DNA of 35,322 bases from Deltaproteobacteria bacterium (GCA_021781535.1 JAJXWO010000034.1:1-35322); one strand, 5' to 3'; positions 25,162 to 35,207 are shown, numbered from the stretch's first letter. Translations and numbers: made by a program. Notes: generated by a model from the letters alone, not told the origin.

Positions 25162-28100
25162 ATGACACAAAATATCATTGCAGCCCTTTCCGAACGCATC
25201 CTGGTTATAGACGGTGCCATGGGTACCCAGATCCAGGCTCGCAACCTGACCGCCGAGGATTTCGGCGGCATTGAATACGAAGGGTGCAACGAGTATTTGA
25301 CCATAACCCGTCCCGATGTCATCGAGGATGTCCATCGCGCCTATCTGGCCGCCGGGGCCGATATCATTGAGTCCAATTCCTTTGGCTCAACCGACATCGT
25401 CCTTGCCGAGTACGGCCTGCAGGATCAGGTCTTCGAGTTGAACAGACAGGCTGCCATGATCGCCCGCCGGGCCTGCGACGCGTTTGCAACTCCCGGAAAA
25501 CCGCGCTGGGTGGCAGGTTCCATGGGGCCGACCACCCGGACCATCTCCGTGACCGGCGGGGTAACCTTCACCCAGTTGGTGCAGGCCTTTCGGGGGCAGG
25601 CCTTGGGTCTGCTGGCGGGTGGGGTCGACCTGATGCTGCTGGAAACGGCGCAGGATACGTTGAACCTGAAGGCCGCTGCCGAGGGAATCCGGCTGGCGTT
25701 CGATGAGTCGGGACAGCAGGTGCCGCTGATGATTTCCGGCACGATCGAAGCGACCGGCACCATGCTGGCCGGGCAGGGGGTGGAAGCGCTGTACACCAGT
25801 CTGGCTCATCTGGAGGACAGCCTTGGACTGATCAGTATCGGCCTGAACTGCGCCACCGGCCCGGAGTTCATGACCGATCATCTGCGCACGCTGTCGGAGC
25901 TGGCTTGCTGCCATGTCTCGGTGTACCCGAACGCCGGCCTGCCGGACGAGAACGGCACCTATGCCGAATCGCCCGCATCGCTGGCGGCCAAGCTGTCGCG
26001 CTTTGTGGATGAAGGGTGGCTCAATATCGTCGGCGGCTGTTGCGGTACGACGCCGGCGCACATCGCCGCCATCGCTGACATGGTATCCGGTAAGGCGCCG
26101 CGGCGTCCCTCCGCGGTCCGCCGCCGGGTCGTTTCCGGGATCGAGGCGCTGACGGTGGAAGAAGATGCCCGTCCGCTGCTGGTGGGGGAGCGCACCAACG
26201 TCATCGGCTCGCGCTCGTTCAAGAACATGATTGTGGCCGAGCGCTTTGAAGAAGGGGCGGAAATTGCCCGCGATCAGGTCAAGGGGGGCGCCCAGGTGAT
26301 CGACGTCTGCGTTGCCAATCCGGATCGGGACGAGGCTGCCGATATGACCCGGCTGCTGGAATTCGTGCCGCGCAAGGTGCGGGCGCCGATCATGATCGAC
26401 TCCACCGATCCGCAGGTGACGGAACTGGCGCTCCAGCGGTTGCAGGGGAAATGCCTGATCAATTCAATCAACCTGGAGGATGGGGAAGGGAAATTTGCCC
26501 AGGTTTCGGCACTGCTGCACCGGTACGGCGGCGCGGTGGTGGTCGGGTGCATCGACGAAGATCCGCAGCATGGCATGGCGGTGACCCGGGAACGCAAGCT
26601 GGCGGTGGCGCGGCGCTCCTACGATCTGCTGGTCAACACGTACCGTCTCCGTCCGGAAGACCTGATCTTCGACCCGCTCGTCTTCCCGGTGGGGAGCGGC
26701 GATGCCGCATACGTTGGCTCAGCGGTGGAAACTATCGAAGGGGTACGGCTGATTACGCAGGAGTTCCCACGCTGCAGCACGATCCTGGGAATATCCAATG
26801 TTTCGTTCGGCCTCCCCCAGGCGGGGCGGGAGGTGCTGAATGCAGTCTTCATCTACCACTGCGTCAGGGCCGGGCTGACCTACGCCATCGTCAACACCGA
26901 AAAGCTGGAACGCTATGCCTCCATCCCACCGGAGGAACTCAGGCTGGCGGAAGACCTGATTTTCTGGCGCGGTGATGACCCGGTGGCCGCCTTTGCCGCC
27001 GCCTTCCGCGGCAAGCTGAAGACCGTCCACGCCCCGGCAGCGGATCTGCCGCTGGAAGAGCGTCTGGCACGCTACATCGTCGAGGGAATCAAGAATGGCC
27101 TGACCGATGATCTGGACGCGGTACTGGCGCGGGGTGACAGGCCACTCGACATCATCAACGGGCCGTTGATGAGCGGTATGGCCGAGGTGGGGCGGCTGTT
27201 CAACGATAACCAACTGATCGTAGCCGAGGTGCTGCAGTCCGCCGAAGCGATGAAGACTGCCGTGGCCCATCTGCAGCCATATCTGGAGAAGGGGGAAAGC
27301 TCCAGCAAGGGGAAGATGCTGCTGGCCACGGTCAAGGGGGATGTACACGACATCGGCAAGAATCTGGTGGAGATCATTCTTTCCAACAACGGATTCCAGG
27401 TGGTCAATCTGGGGATCAAGGTCGGTCCGGAGGCGCTGATAGAAGCGGCGCGGCGTGAACAACCTGATTTCATCGGCCTGTCGGGGCTGCTGGTCAAGAG
27501 TGCCCTGCAGATGGAAACCACGGCGGCCGACCTGAAGGCCGCCGGTATAATCGTGCCGCTGATGGTGGGTGGCGCGGCGCTGTCGCGCAATTTTGCCGAT
27601 AACCGCATCGCCCCGGCCTACGGTGCCCCGGTGCTGTATGCCAAGGACGCCATGGCCGGGCTGGAACTGGCGAACCGGCTGTTTGACCCGGCGGAGCGGG
27701 AGCTGCTGCTGGCAGAGACCGCTCTGCGGCAGCAGGGGACGGTTGCCGAAAAACCGGCCACTCCTGCGGCTGCCCCAGCAACCAGCGGCGGCTCTTCGCT
27801 GAACTATGACCAGCCGGTCCTGGCCCCGCCTGATTTCGAGCGCCACATCCTGCGCGACATTCCGCTCAAGCAGGTTATTCCCTTCCTGAACCGCCAGATG
27901 CTCTACACAAAGCATCTTGGACTTGTAGGCTCGGTGGAAAAACTGCTGGCTACGGGTGACGACAAGGCGGTCAAGCTGCACGCCACCGTGGAAGAGATGC
28001 TGGCGCGGGTCGACCGGGAGGGATTGATCCAGCCGCAGGCGCTCTATCGCTTCTATCCGGCCAATAGTGACGGCAATGACCTGATCCTGTTCGATTCCGC

Positions 28101-28617
28101 TCATTCGGAGCAGGTATCCATGCGCATCAGCTTCCCGCGTCAGGCCGCGGGGGAACGGCTCTGCGTGGCAGATTTCGTCCGCCCTGCTTCTGGCGGTGTG
28201 CTGGATAACATGGCCCTGTTCGTGGTGACGTGCGGCCGGGGAGTGCGGGAAAAAGCTGAAGCGATGAAGGAAGCGGGAGATTATCTGAATTCGCACCTGC
28301 TGCAGGCGCTGGCGCTGGAACTGGCCGAGGCCACCGCCGAGTTCCTCCACAAGCGGATCCGCACGTCGTGGGGGATCGTCGATGATCCTGCCCTGACCAT
28401 GAAACAGCTGTTAAGCGCTGACTACCACGGCATCCGTGTTTCCTTCGGTTACCCGGCCTGTCCGGAACTGGCCGATCAGCAGAAGCTGTTCCGGTTGCTG
28501 GAGCCGGAGGTTATCGGCGTCCATTTGACCGAGGGTGACATGATGGACCCTGAGGCCAGTGTTTCCGCTCTCGTGTTCCATCACCCGCAGGGACGTTATT
28601 TTGACGTGTCCCGCTGA
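25162..28617 (+). CDS. metH: Cobalamin-dependent methionine synthase
   Basis: A complete 1,151-residue enzyme. The homocysteine-binding domain starts with ILVIDGAMGTQIQ and has zinc cysteines Cys230 (GLNCATG) and Cys293-294 (GGCCGTTP). The pterin-binding domain follows (about 340-610), then the B12 cap and Rossmann domains with DVHDIGKN (His729 is the cobalt ligand). The C-terminal AdoMet reactivation domain has GYPACPE. It moves a methyl group from methyl-tetrahydrofolate to homocysteine. The ATG at 25162 has GGAGG 11 nt upstream; the in-frame ATG 18 nt earlier has no such site and lies before that GGAGG, so 25162 is preferred. The GYPACPE is followed by Leu where E. coli has His. No riboswitch is evident in the 170 bp upstream. 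Confidence 0.96.
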   Translation: MTQNIIAALSERILVIDGAMGTQIQARNLTAEDFGGIEYEGCNEYLTITRPDVIEDVHRAYLAAGADIIESNSFGSTDIVLAEYGLQDQVFELNRQAAMIARRACDAFATPGKPRWVAGSMGPTTRTISVTGGVTFTQLVQAFRGQALGLLAGGVDLMLLETAQDTLNLKAAAEGIRLAFDESGQQVPLMISGTIEATGTMLAGQGVEALYTSLAHLEDSLGLISIGLNCATGPEFMTDHLRTLSELACCHVSVYPNAGLPDENGTYAESPASLAAKLSRFVDEGWLNIVGGCCGTTPAHIAAIADMVSGKAPRRPSAVRRRVVSGIEALTVEEDARPLLVGERTNVIGSRSFKNMIVAERFEEGAEIARDQVKGGAQVIDVCVANPDRDEAADMTRLLEFVPRKVRAPIMIDSTDPQVTELALQRLQGKCLINSINLEDGEGKFAQVSALLHRYGGAVVVGCIDEDPQHGMAVTRERKLAVARRSYDLLVNTYRLRPEDLIFDPLVFPVGSGDAAYVGSAVETIEGVRLITQEFPRCSTILGISNVSFGLPQAGREVLNAVFIYHCVRAGLTYAIVNTEKLERYASIPPEELRLAEDLIFWRGDDPVAAFAAAFRGKLKTVHAPAADLPLEERLARYIVEGIKNGLTDDLDAVLARGDRPLDIINGPLMSGMAEVGRLFNDNQLIVAEVLQSAEAMKTAVAHLQPYLEKGESSSKGKMLLATVKGDVHDIGKNLVEIILSNNGFQVVNLGIKVGPEALIEAARREQPDFIGLSGLLVKSALQMETTAADLKAAGIIVPLMVGGAALSRNFADNRIAPAYGAPVLYAKDAMAGLELANRLFDPAERELLLAETALRQQGTVAEKPATPAAAPATSGGSSLNYDQPVLAPPDFERHILRDIPLKQVIPFLNRQMLYTKHLGLVGSVEKLLATGDDKAVKLHATVEEMLARVDREGLIQPQALYRFYPANSDGNDLILFDSAHSEQVSMRISFPRQAAGERLCVADFVRPASGGVLDNMALFVVTCGRGVREKAEAMKEAGDYLNSHLLQALALELAEATAEFLHKRIRTSWGIVDDPALTMKQLLSADYHGIRVSFGYPACPELADQQKLFRLLEPEVIGVHLTEGDMMDPEASVSALVFHHPQGRYFDVSR

Positions 28618-28691
28618 GGGCGTGGAAGAGGAAATAGGGAACGGTGCTCCAGCGGTCGTGATGGTGGTATGACTTTTTTGCCGCGGTGAGT

Positions 28692-29537
28692 TCAGGAGAG
28701 GCAGGTGCAGGTCAGCGGTTTCTGTGCGATGAGTTCGGTTAGTTTTAGCAACAGTAGTTCATCCTCTGTCTGCAGGGTCGTTTCGATAAACACGCGCTCG
28801 TGCCGGGAGAGTGCCAGCCTGCTACAGAGCGCGCCGAACTCTGCAACGTCATTCATGCGCCCCAGGATAGTCTGGTACTCCTTGAGCTGATTCAGTATCG
28901 AACTGCAATCGCATTCCAGAACCGGTGCGACGATTTCTAAGAGATAGCGCCATTTTTTTATGGCTATCCGGAGAGCGTGACGGGATTCACGCATATTGGG
29001 GGAGGTTGCAACAGGCAGGAGGTTTTGTATCGGCTGAAATAGTCTGAGGCTCATGTCGGAAAAATAGTCCGGCAGGGAGGGACTCCCGCTGCCGGTGGGC
29101 AGCTTTTCTTTCAGTCCTGTCACCGCTTTTCGCATCATCCGGTCGAGGCGGCGATGGTCCAACTCAGTGAGGGCCTCTTTTATTCGCTCCAGTTCTCGGG
29201 GGCGCTGCTCAGAAAGAATACGGCAGATTTGATACCCTCCTCCTGATTTTGCCGGAGTATGCAACCGGAAGAACAGCAGCGCTTCATCGATATTGCGTTG
29301 AGCACCCAGCACCCGTGTCAGTTTGCGACAGCTTTTCTTCAGCACTGCAGCAATTTTTTGCGGTATCCACGGTTCGAACAGTCCCACGGCGGCCCGGAGG
29401 CGGCGGGATGCAACCCGCAGGTCATGAATGGCCTCAAGGTCCGAGGTCTTCAGAACTTTGCGCCGCAAACGCAGTAGTTCCTGCCACTGTGTGAGAACGG
29501 CGTCCTGAGAACGCTCCATGATCGTTGCCGGCTGCAT
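28692..29537 (-). CDS. CHAD-domain protein
   Basis: A 281-residue all-helical protein with the CHAD pattern: HDLRVASRRLRAAVGLFEPW near residue 40 and its second-half repeat RHALRIAIKKWRYLLEIV. The positively charged helices of CHAD domains are known to bind polyphosphate in several bacteria. No CYTH domain is attached. AAGG lies 8 nt before the ATG, inside the last codons of the preceding pyrophosphatase gene, whose stop is only 3 bp upstream, so the two are almost certainly cotranscribed. The C-terminus is rich in Cys and Leu (LTCTCLS). Confidence 0.87.
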   Translation of the reverse strand: MQPATIMERSQDAVLTQWQELLRLRRKVLKTSDLEAIHDLRVASRRLRAAVGLFEPWIPQKIAAVLKKSCRKLTRVLGAQRNIDEALLFFRLHTPAKSGGGYQICRILSEQRPRELERIKEALTELDHRRLDRMMRKAVTGLKEKLPTGSGSPSLPDYFSDMSLRLFQPIQNLLPVATSPNMRESRHALRIAIKKWRYLLEIVAPVLECDCSSILNQLKEYQTILGRMNDVAEFGALCSRLALSRHERVFIETTLQTEDELLLLKLTELIAQKPLTCTCLS

Positions 29538-29540
29538 CTG

Positions 29541-31187
29541 CTAAACCTTGGCCAGAATCTTGAGCAGGTGCGGAACCATCTGTTTCTTGCGCGACATGAC
29601 ATTCTTCAGCTCGTACAGATGCGGTTCCAGTTGCGGATATTCCATGACATGGGCGATGCGGGTATGCCCCTCCACGAGAAAGAGTGTTGTTTCGGTGGTG
29701 ATATCGGTCACCATCAGTCCGGCGATGAAGAGATTGTCGCGCCGTTTGATCTCTGCCAATGCGGCCAGCAATTCATCTCTCATACTGTAGAACTCGTCAA
29801 AACCGATCACCTCAACCTGTCCGATCCCAATGCTGTATTTTTCATGCGTGAAGAGTTTGAAATCGGCAGCCACGACCCGGTCAACCGACCCGTAATTTTT
29901 CAGCGAACTGCTGGCGGCAAAGATGTCGCGGCCGAATTCAGCGGCGACAACTCCGGAGCGCTCTTCCAGCCAGGCGGCCATCTGGTGGTCGATATCGGTG
30001 GTGGTGGGTGATTTGAGGATAACAGTATCGGAAAGGATCCCGGCCAGCAGCAGCGCGGCAATTTGCCGGTCCGGTTCGACGTTGCATTCTCGGTAGCGCC
30101 GGGCCACCAGCGTACAGGTGCTGCCGACCGGTGAGGTGATAAAGGAAATCGGGGCATTTGAATGGGTGTTGCCGAGTTTATGGTGGTCGATGACCTCGGT
30201 GATTTCCACCAGATCGGCGCCCGGCACCGCCTGGCCCAATTCGTTGTGATCCATCAGAATCAAGCTGTAGGGGAGTGGCGCGAGGAGGGATGACTTGGTT
30301 GCAACGCCGGCAAGTGTTCCATCCTCCTCAAGTGCCAGTACCGCCGATACGTTGGCTCCGAGCAGCTTCTGACGCAGGGCGGCAAGCGATTTGTCAACGC
30401 CGATTTCGGCAAACTCCTGTTCGGCAAGACACACCGCAGGTGTGGAGAGCCGTGCCAACCAGGCAGCAGTCGCGGTGTCATGGGGCGTCAGCAATACAGT
30501 GACCCCCTGTTTTTGGGCCAGATCAAGCAGGTCTTCCTCCAGTGGGTGCCCGCCAGTTATTACCAGTATCCGTACGCCGCGTTCAATGGCGGCCAGTTGG
30601 ATTGTACGGCGATTGCCGGTCATAATCAGCAGCTCTCGCGGGTCATAGCCATCTATTCTGCTGCTGAATGATTCCTCAAGCATTGCTCCAATAAACAGGT
30701 TCAGGGTAAACGTGGTATTGTCGCCAGTACCGGTTTCAGTATGCGCTGCGAGGGTTCTGGCCAGGCTTGGCAGGGTGACCGTAACCTGGCGGATTTTGTC
30801 CTGGCAGGGGAGGAGATAGCTTTCCGACAACCGCAACAGCGAGATCATGCCGCACGGCCTGTTTTCGCCATCGACCACCGGCAGCACCCGGACGCCACTC
30901 TTGTTGAACAACTCAAGAGCCTCGTAGGCTGAAGCCTGACGGTCAACCGTTACCGGTTGCCGCTTCAGGGTATCACGCACTTTGGGATGGACATCCGCCA
31001 GATAAAGCGGATCCGGAATTTCGAGTCGATCGAGAATATAACGGGTCTGGGGATTAGGCGCCCCGGCCATGGCGGCGATGACGCTGGTGTCTCCCAGGCG
31101 CTGCTTCAGTGCGGCGTATCCGATTGCGGAGGCGATAGAATCGGTGTCCGGATTACGGTGGCCGATAATATAGGTGGTTGTGATCAT
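29541..31187 (-). CDS. CBS-DRTGG family II inorganic pyrophosphatase
   Basis: The ATG at 31187 starts MITTTYIIGHRNPDTDS, the true DHH-family start; frames further upstream run inside rsgA and have no family similarity. The 548-residue product has the metal-binding HRNPDTDS (His10, Asp14, Asp16), then a CBS pair around 65-340 with a DRTGG-type insert between the halves (around 185-290). The catalytic DHH region carries MDHNE and VIDHHKLG, and the DHHA2 domain is at the C-terminus. This layout is that of manganese-dependent pyrophosphatases controlled by adenine nucleotides through the CBS domains and by Ap4A-type ligands in DRTGG-bearing members. It hydrolyses pyrophosphate. The ribosome-binding site is weak (GAG). 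Confidence 0.92.
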   Translation of the reverse strand: MITTTYIIGHRNPDTDSIASAIGYAALKQRLGDTSVIAAMAGAPNPQTRYILDRLEIPDPLYLADVHPKVRDTLKRQPVTVDRQASAYEALELFNKSGVRVLPVVDGENRPCGMISLLRLSESYLLPCQDKIRQVTVTLPSLARTLAAHTETGTGDNTTFTLNLFIGAMLEESFSSRIDGYDPRELLIMTGNRRTIQLAAIERGVRILVITGGHPLEEDLLDLAQKQGVTVLLTPHDTATAAWLARLSTPAVCLAEQEFAEIGVDKSLAALRQKLLGANVSAVLALEEDGTLAGVATKSSLLAPLPYSLILMDHNELGQAVPGADLVEITEVIDHHKLGNTHSNAPISFITSPVGSTCTLVARRYRECNVEPDRQIAALLLAGILSDTVILKSPTTTDIDHQMAAWLEERSGVVAAEFGRDIFAASSSLKNYGSVDRVVAADFKLFTHEKYSIGIGQVEVIGFDEFYSMRDELLAALAEIKRRDNLFIAGLMVTDITTETTLFLVEGHTRIAHVMEYPQLEPHLYELKNVMSRKKQMVPHLLKILAKV

Positions 31188-31218
31188 GGGAGTCTCGCTC
31201 TGCTGTGAATTGATGCGG

Positions 31219-32118
31219 CTAGTTTTTCCAATCTCTGCTGCGGGCAGCCGCCTGATGGCTTTCCACCTCTCCGAGAATTTCCATGTACGTTGTGTATCGC
31301 TCTGCCGGGATGCGCTCCTGCTCAACAAGCGTGAGCACGGCACAGCCCGGTTCGGTACGGTGGCGGCAGTTGCGGAATTTACAGGGTACATCCCGGTGAG
31401 CCTCAAAGCCGGGGAAATATTCGGCCAGCTCTTCAACGGTAATGTCAACGAGGCCGAAATCGCGGAAACCGGGGGTGTCAACCAGCTCTCCTCCTCCCGA
31501 AAGCGCATGCAACGTCGAGACGGTCGTGGTATGTCGCCCCATGCTTTTGTAGAGGCTGACGCTGCCGACTTTAAGGTCTATATCCGGGCAGAGTGCGTTC
31601 AACAGGGAACTTTTGCCGACCCCGGTCGTGCCGACAAAGGCGCCGCGCCGCCCTTCGCTCAGAAATTCTTCCAGCGGGGCAAGGCCGCTACGCTCGGCGG
31701 CACTGATTGGAAATATTGGAACAGAGCCGCCATATACCCTGCTCAGCTCATCCAGCATTTCTGCCGTGCCTGCAAGGTCACATTTATTAACCACCAGAAA
31801 TGGCTGCAACTGGGCTGACCGCGCGGCGACAATTGCCCGGTCAATAAACCCTCCCGGTGACAGCGGCGCGACAACTATTCCAAGAACGTCCAGGTTTGCC
31901 GCCACCAGATGGATGCCGTTCCTGGCATCACGCCGCTGCAACTCTGTTCTGCGCGGCAAACGTTTCAGAACCTCGCCGGTAACAACGACGTTGTCGCCGA
32001 CCACGTGGCCGGAGTTGCGTTTGACCCGCACCATTCTGCGCGTACCGTTATCAAACAAAACTTCAACGGAGATGCCGTGATGGGCAACTATCAGGCCGTT
32101 AGGTGTAAAACTGCTCAT
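31219..32118 (-). CDS. rsgA: Ribosome small-subunit biogenesis GTPase
   Basis: A product of about 299 residues that begins with an OB-fold (GLIVAHHGISVEVLFDNGTRRMVRVK). The GTPase motifs follow in the circularly permuted order typical of RsgA: NKCD (G4) first, then GTTGVGKSS (G1), and DTPGFRDFG (G3). The C-terminal zinc motif is CKFRNCRHRTEPGC. It assists late 30S assembly. The ATG at 32118 is chosen because the protein then starts at the conserved OB-fold; the frame is open 24 codons further to an ATG at 32190, which cannot be ruled out. It is divergent from srkA. Confidence 0.93.
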   Translation of the reverse strand: MSSFTPNGLIVAHHGISVEVLFDNGTRRMVRVKRNSGHVVGDNVVVTGEVLKRLPRRTELQRRDARNGIHLVAANLDVLGIVVAPLSPGGFIDRAIVAARSAQLQPFLVVNKCDLAGTAEMLDELSRVYGGSVPIFPISAAERSGLAPLEEFLSEGRRGAFVGTTGVGKSSLLNALCPDIDLKVGSVSLYKSMGRHTTTVSTLHALSGGGELVDTPGFRDFGLVDITVEELAEYFPGFEAHRDVPCKFRNCRHRTEPGCAVLTLVEQERIPAERYTTYMEILGEVESHQAAARSRDWKN

Positions 32119-32290
32119 GTGGTGGTGTTCCGTTTTCTTGAAAGAATTGTCGCCTCGCGAGTTGTCATTCGCTGGTGACCTTGACATCATACTAATAATC
32201 TAGCATACAAAGTCACAATAACCTAGCACGGCCGGGAGAATGAGGCCATACTGACTGCATAATTGAATGAGTTGCACAACAGGACCTATC

Positions 32291-33280
32291 ATGACAACCC
32301 AGAGCGAACATCCGTTTCAGAAACTTACCCCCACCCTGGTTATGGACGCCATAGAAAGCCGGGGCTTCGTCTGCGACCGCCGCATATTTGCGCTTAACAG
32401 CTATGAGAACCGCGTCTATCAGGTTGGTATTGACGAATCGCAGCCCCTCATAGCCAAGTTTTACCGTCCGGAGCGCTGGAGCGAACAGCAGATTTTGGAG
32501 GAACACAGCTTCTGTTTCGAGCTTGTCGAGCACGAACTTCCCATCGTTGCTCCTCTCAGGAATCCTGACGGCACAAGCCTGTTGCAGTACGACGGATATT
32601 ATTTTGCGCTCTACCCAAGGCAGGGAGGACACGCCCCGGAGTTCGACAATCTCGACAATCTGAAAATACTGGGTCGCTTGTTGGGGCGGATTCATGGTAC
32701 CGGTGCGGTCAAGCCGTTTGAGCATCGCCCGACGCTTGACAGGCAGAGTTTCGGTACCAACAGTGTGCGGCTGATTGAAGAGCGTTTCATACCTGATGAG
32801 TATCGCGCCAGCTATTCTTCTGTAACCGGGCAGTTGCTGGAGGCTATTGACAGCATTCTGGCCGAGGTCGGTCCGGTCCGTTTTATCAGGACGCATGGAG
32901 ATTGCCATGCCGGGAATATTCTCTGGCGCGACAACGCCCCTCATTTTGTCGATTTCGATGATGCCCGTATGGCGCCGGCGGTACAGGATCTCTGGATGAT
33001 GTTCTCCGGGGAGCGCCCCCGGCAGCTGGCCCAACTGGATTCGTTACTGGAAGGGTACCGGGAGTTTAATGATTTCGATCCTCGCGAATTGCGCCTGATT
33101 GAGCCGTTGCGTACGTTGCGCATGCTCCATTACAGCGCCTGGCTCGCCCGGCGCTGGCAGGATCCCCTGTTTCCGCACACGTTTTTCTGGTTTAATACGA
33201 CCCGTTACTGGGGCGAACATATTCTGGAATTGCGCGAACAGCTTGCGGCGTTACGAGAGCCCGCTCTCGAAGTGCAGTGA
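32291..33280 (+). CDS. srkA: Stress-response kinase A (YihE/RdoA family)
   Basis: AGGA lies 6 nt before the ATG at 32291, which gives a 329-residue protein, almost the same length as E. coli SrkA. It shows an aminoglycoside-phosphotransferase-like fold with NSYENRVYQVG near the start, LLGRIHGTGA, the catalytic THGDCHAGNILW (residues 201-212) and the metal-binding HFVDFDDARMAP. SrkA is a Ser/Thr kinase that protects cells from reactive oxygen. Divergent from rsgA and convergent with mscL. Confidence 0.9.
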   Translation: MTTQSEHPFQKLTPTLVMDAIESRGFVCDRRIFALNSYENRVYQVGIDESQPLIAKFYRPERWSEQQILEEHSFCFELVEHELPIVAPLRNPDGTSLLQYDGYYFALYPRQGGHAPEFDNLDNLKILGRLLGRIHGTGAVKPFEHRPTLDRQSFGTNSVRLIEERFIPDEYRASYSSVTGQLLEAIDSILAEVGPVRFIRTHGDCHAGNILWRDNAPHFVDFDDARMAPAVQDLWMMFSGERPRQLAQLDSLLEGYREFNDFDPRELRLIEPLRTLRMLHYSAWLARRWQDPLFPHTFFWFNTTRYWGEHILELREQLAALREPALEVQ

Positions 33281-33314
33281 GTGACTAGCGGCCTGTATTC
33301 CCGATAGAAAGACG

Positions 33315-33710
33315 CTACTTTTTGTCTCTGAGCAAATCGCGAATTTCCGCAAGCAGCACCTCTTGATTGGGTGGGGCTGCCGGCGTCTCTTCTTCTTTCT
33401 TCTTGAATGCGTTCATGGTTTTTACTGTCATGAATATGACGAACGCAATAATTATGAAATCTATAACAGTCTGCAGATATTTTCCGTAGCTGATTACCAC
33501 CGCCGGTTTCTTTCCGATGGCTTCCTGAATGACAACCGACAAGTTGGAAAAATCGACTCCTCCCAAAACGAAGCCAATGGGCGGCATAATCACATCGCCA
33601 ACAAGGGATGAAATTATTTTACCAAAGGCCACCCCGATGATGATGCCTACCGCCATGTCAACCACATTCCCCTTGACTGCAAACTCTTTAAACTCCTTGA
33701 GCATGCTCAT
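33315..33710 (-). CDS. mscL: Large-conductance mechanosensitive channel
   Basis: A 131-residue protein with the signature N-terminal region [20 protein letters not shown], a first membrane helix ([19 protein letters not shown]), a periplasmic loop and a second membrane helix ([19 protein letters not shown]). A C-terminal helical bundle ends in [13 protein letters not shown]. MscL forms a homopentameric pore that opens under osmotic downshock. AGGAGGG (33717-33723) 6 nt before the ATG supports the start. Confidence 0.96.
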   Translation of the reverse strand: MSMLKEFKEFAVKGNVVDMAVGIIIGVAFGKIISSLVGDVIMPPIGFVLGGVDFSNLSVVIQEAIGKKPAVVISYGKYLQTVIDFIIIAFVIFMTVKTMNAFKKKEEETPAAPPNQEVLLAEIRDLLRDKK

Positions 33711-33902
33711 GACATTCCCTCCTGAGTAAAATGGTGCTGAACATTATGGTACGAGTGATTCAGGGCAAAACAAGCTGATCCTGGTAAATGAGTCTCCGAG
33801 TGGTGAGATTGACGTATTGACTAATAGGAACATTAATGTCAAAAAGAATAAATAACGTCTCAGCAGGAAATTCTTGCAAACCCCACAACAAAGGAGTTTA
33901 GA

Positions 33903-34184
33903 ATGGTTAAAGCATCCGCCCGCCACATACTGGTGGCAACGAAAGAAGCATGTGAAGCACTGAAAGCAAAGATTGAAGCCGGGGAAGATTTTGCGGTGTG
34001 TGCCCGCGAAAATTCCCAGTGCCCTTCCGGCAAAGATGGTGGGAATCTTGGCGAATTTGGCCCGGGGCAGATGGTTAAAGAGTTTGATACCGTTGTTTTC
34101 TCCGGTGAAGTAGGAAAAGTTCTCGGACCGGTACAAACCCAGTTCGGCTATCATCTGATTGAAGTCACCAAACGCACAGCTTAA
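33903..34184 (+). CDS. ppiC: Small cytosolic parvulin-type peptidyl-prolyl isomerase
   Basis: A 93-residue stand-alone rotamase domain with no signal peptide: ASARHILVATKEACEALKAKI, DFAVCARENSQCPSGKDGGNLGEFGPGQMVKEFD and a final TQFGYHLIEVTKR. Its length matches E. coli PpiC. It speeds prolyl cis-trans isomerisation in the cytoplasm. AAGGAG at 33891-33896 with a 6-nt spacer fixes the ATG. I see no clear promoter; the 179 bp before it, shared with divergent mscL, are AT-rich. folD follows after 93 bp. Confidence 0.93.
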   Translation: MVKASARHILVATKEACEALKAKIEAGEDFAVCARENSQCPSGKDGGNLGEFGPGQMVKEFDTVVFSGEVGKVLGPVQTQFGYHLIEVTKRTA

Positions 34185-34277
34185 TTGCCCGTATAAACAG
34201 GGTACGTGCGTTCACGAAGATGTGTGTCTGTCGGAAGAATGCAGAATATCTTTTACGCACTAAAGGGAACATGCATC

Positions 34278-35150
34278 ATGAAGCTACTGGATGGAAAAAT
34301 TTGTGCTGAAAGCCTTGTCTCGGATATTTCTAAAAAGGTTGTCGGCTATGTGGGCTCCGGGTTGCGCAAACCGCATATGACCGTGATTCTGATCGGTGAG
34401 CATGCCCCCAGCGAATCGTACGTAAAATCCAAAATTAAATCGTGTGCAAGTGCCGGCTTTGACAGTGCTCTGCTCCGTTTTCCGGAGAATATTACCGAGT
34501 CTGAGCTCTTGGCGAAGATTTCCTCGATCAATGCTGATCCGGCTACTGATGGTCTGATTGTACAGTTGCCGGTGCCGAAGCATATCAACCCACAGAATAT
34601 CATCAATGCGATTGATCCGGAAAAAGATATTGACGGGTTTCATCCGACCAATTTCGGCCGCATGACCTTGGGACAGAAAGCTTTCAGGCCGGCCACTGCC
34701 TACGGCATCTGCAAGCTGCTTCAATTCTATGAAATACCGGTCAAAGGCAAGCACTGTGTCGTTATTGGCCGGTCAAACATTGTCGGAAAACCTATTTCGA
34801 TCATGCTGTCAAACGACTTCGATATCGGCAATGCAACGGTCACCCTGACTCACATCGAAACTCCGCGTGAGCTCTTGCTGGACGAAACCCGGCGCGCTGA
34901 TATCATTGTCGTGGCAGTCGGCATTCCCGGCTTTGTCACCGAGGATATGGTCAAGGAGGGGGTTGTGATGATTGATGTCGGCATCAATCGGCTCGAAAGC
35001 GGCAAGCTGGTGGGGGATGTGGATTTTGAAAATGTCAGTAAAAAATGTTCCTGGATAACCCCTGTACCCGGAGGCGTTGGCAGGATGACGGTGGCTGCCC
35101 TGATGATAAATACGCTGATGGCATATGAGAATAATTTTAATTTGCTTTAA
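34278..35150 (+). CDS. folD: Methylenetetrahydrofolate dehydrogenase/cyclohydrolase
   Basis: A 290-residue bifunctional enzyme that interconverts methylene-, methenyl- and formyl-tetrahydrofolate. It shows the catalytic [10 protein letters not shown] (Tyr48, Lys52), [16 protein letters not shown], the NADP-binding [12 protein letters not shown] and the closing [14 protein letters not shown]. The ATG at 34278 has AAAGGGA 9 nt upstream and begins at MKLLDGK, the family start; the frame is open further but lacks similarity. Together with metH it belongs to one-carbon metabolism, though they are not adjacent. Confidence 0.95.
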   Translation: MKLLDGKICAESLVSDISKKVVGYVGSGLRKPHMTVILIGEHAPSESYVKSKIKSCASAGFDSALLRFPENITESELLAKISSINADPATDGLIVQLPVPKHINPQNIINAIDPEKDIDGFHPTNFGRMTLGQKAFRPATAYGICKLLQFYEIPVKGKHCVVIGRSNIVGKPISIMLSNDFDIGNATVTLTHIETPRELLLDETRRADIIVVAVGIPGFVTEDMVKEGVVMIDVGINRLESGKLVGDVDFENVSKKCSWITPVPGGVGRMTVAALMINTLMAYENNFNLL

Positions 35151-35171
35151 CATTGTTGTGACGCATTGAAT

Positions 35172-35207
35172 AACAAAAAAAACGGCCGCGTGGCCGTTTT
35201 TTTTGTT
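35172..35207. terminator. Strong bidirectional terminator between folD and the isomerase gene
   Basis: A perfect 16-bp stem: AACAAAAAAAACGGCC (35172-35187) pairs with GGCCGTTTTTTTTGTT (35192-35207) around a GCGT loop. Eight T residues follow the GC core on each strand, so it can end both the folD transcript and the converging minus-strand gene. Confidence 0.95.

Noticed and set aside
26719..28350. Long open frame on the minus strand opposite metH
   Set aside because: It has no family pattern and lies wholly within the well-supported metH on the opposite strand; high GC makes such frames common.
31188..31508. 107-codon N-terminal extension of the pyrophosphatase
   Set aside because: It overlaps the end of rsgA, has no family similarity, and the conserved HRNPDTDS start follows the internal ATG at 31187.
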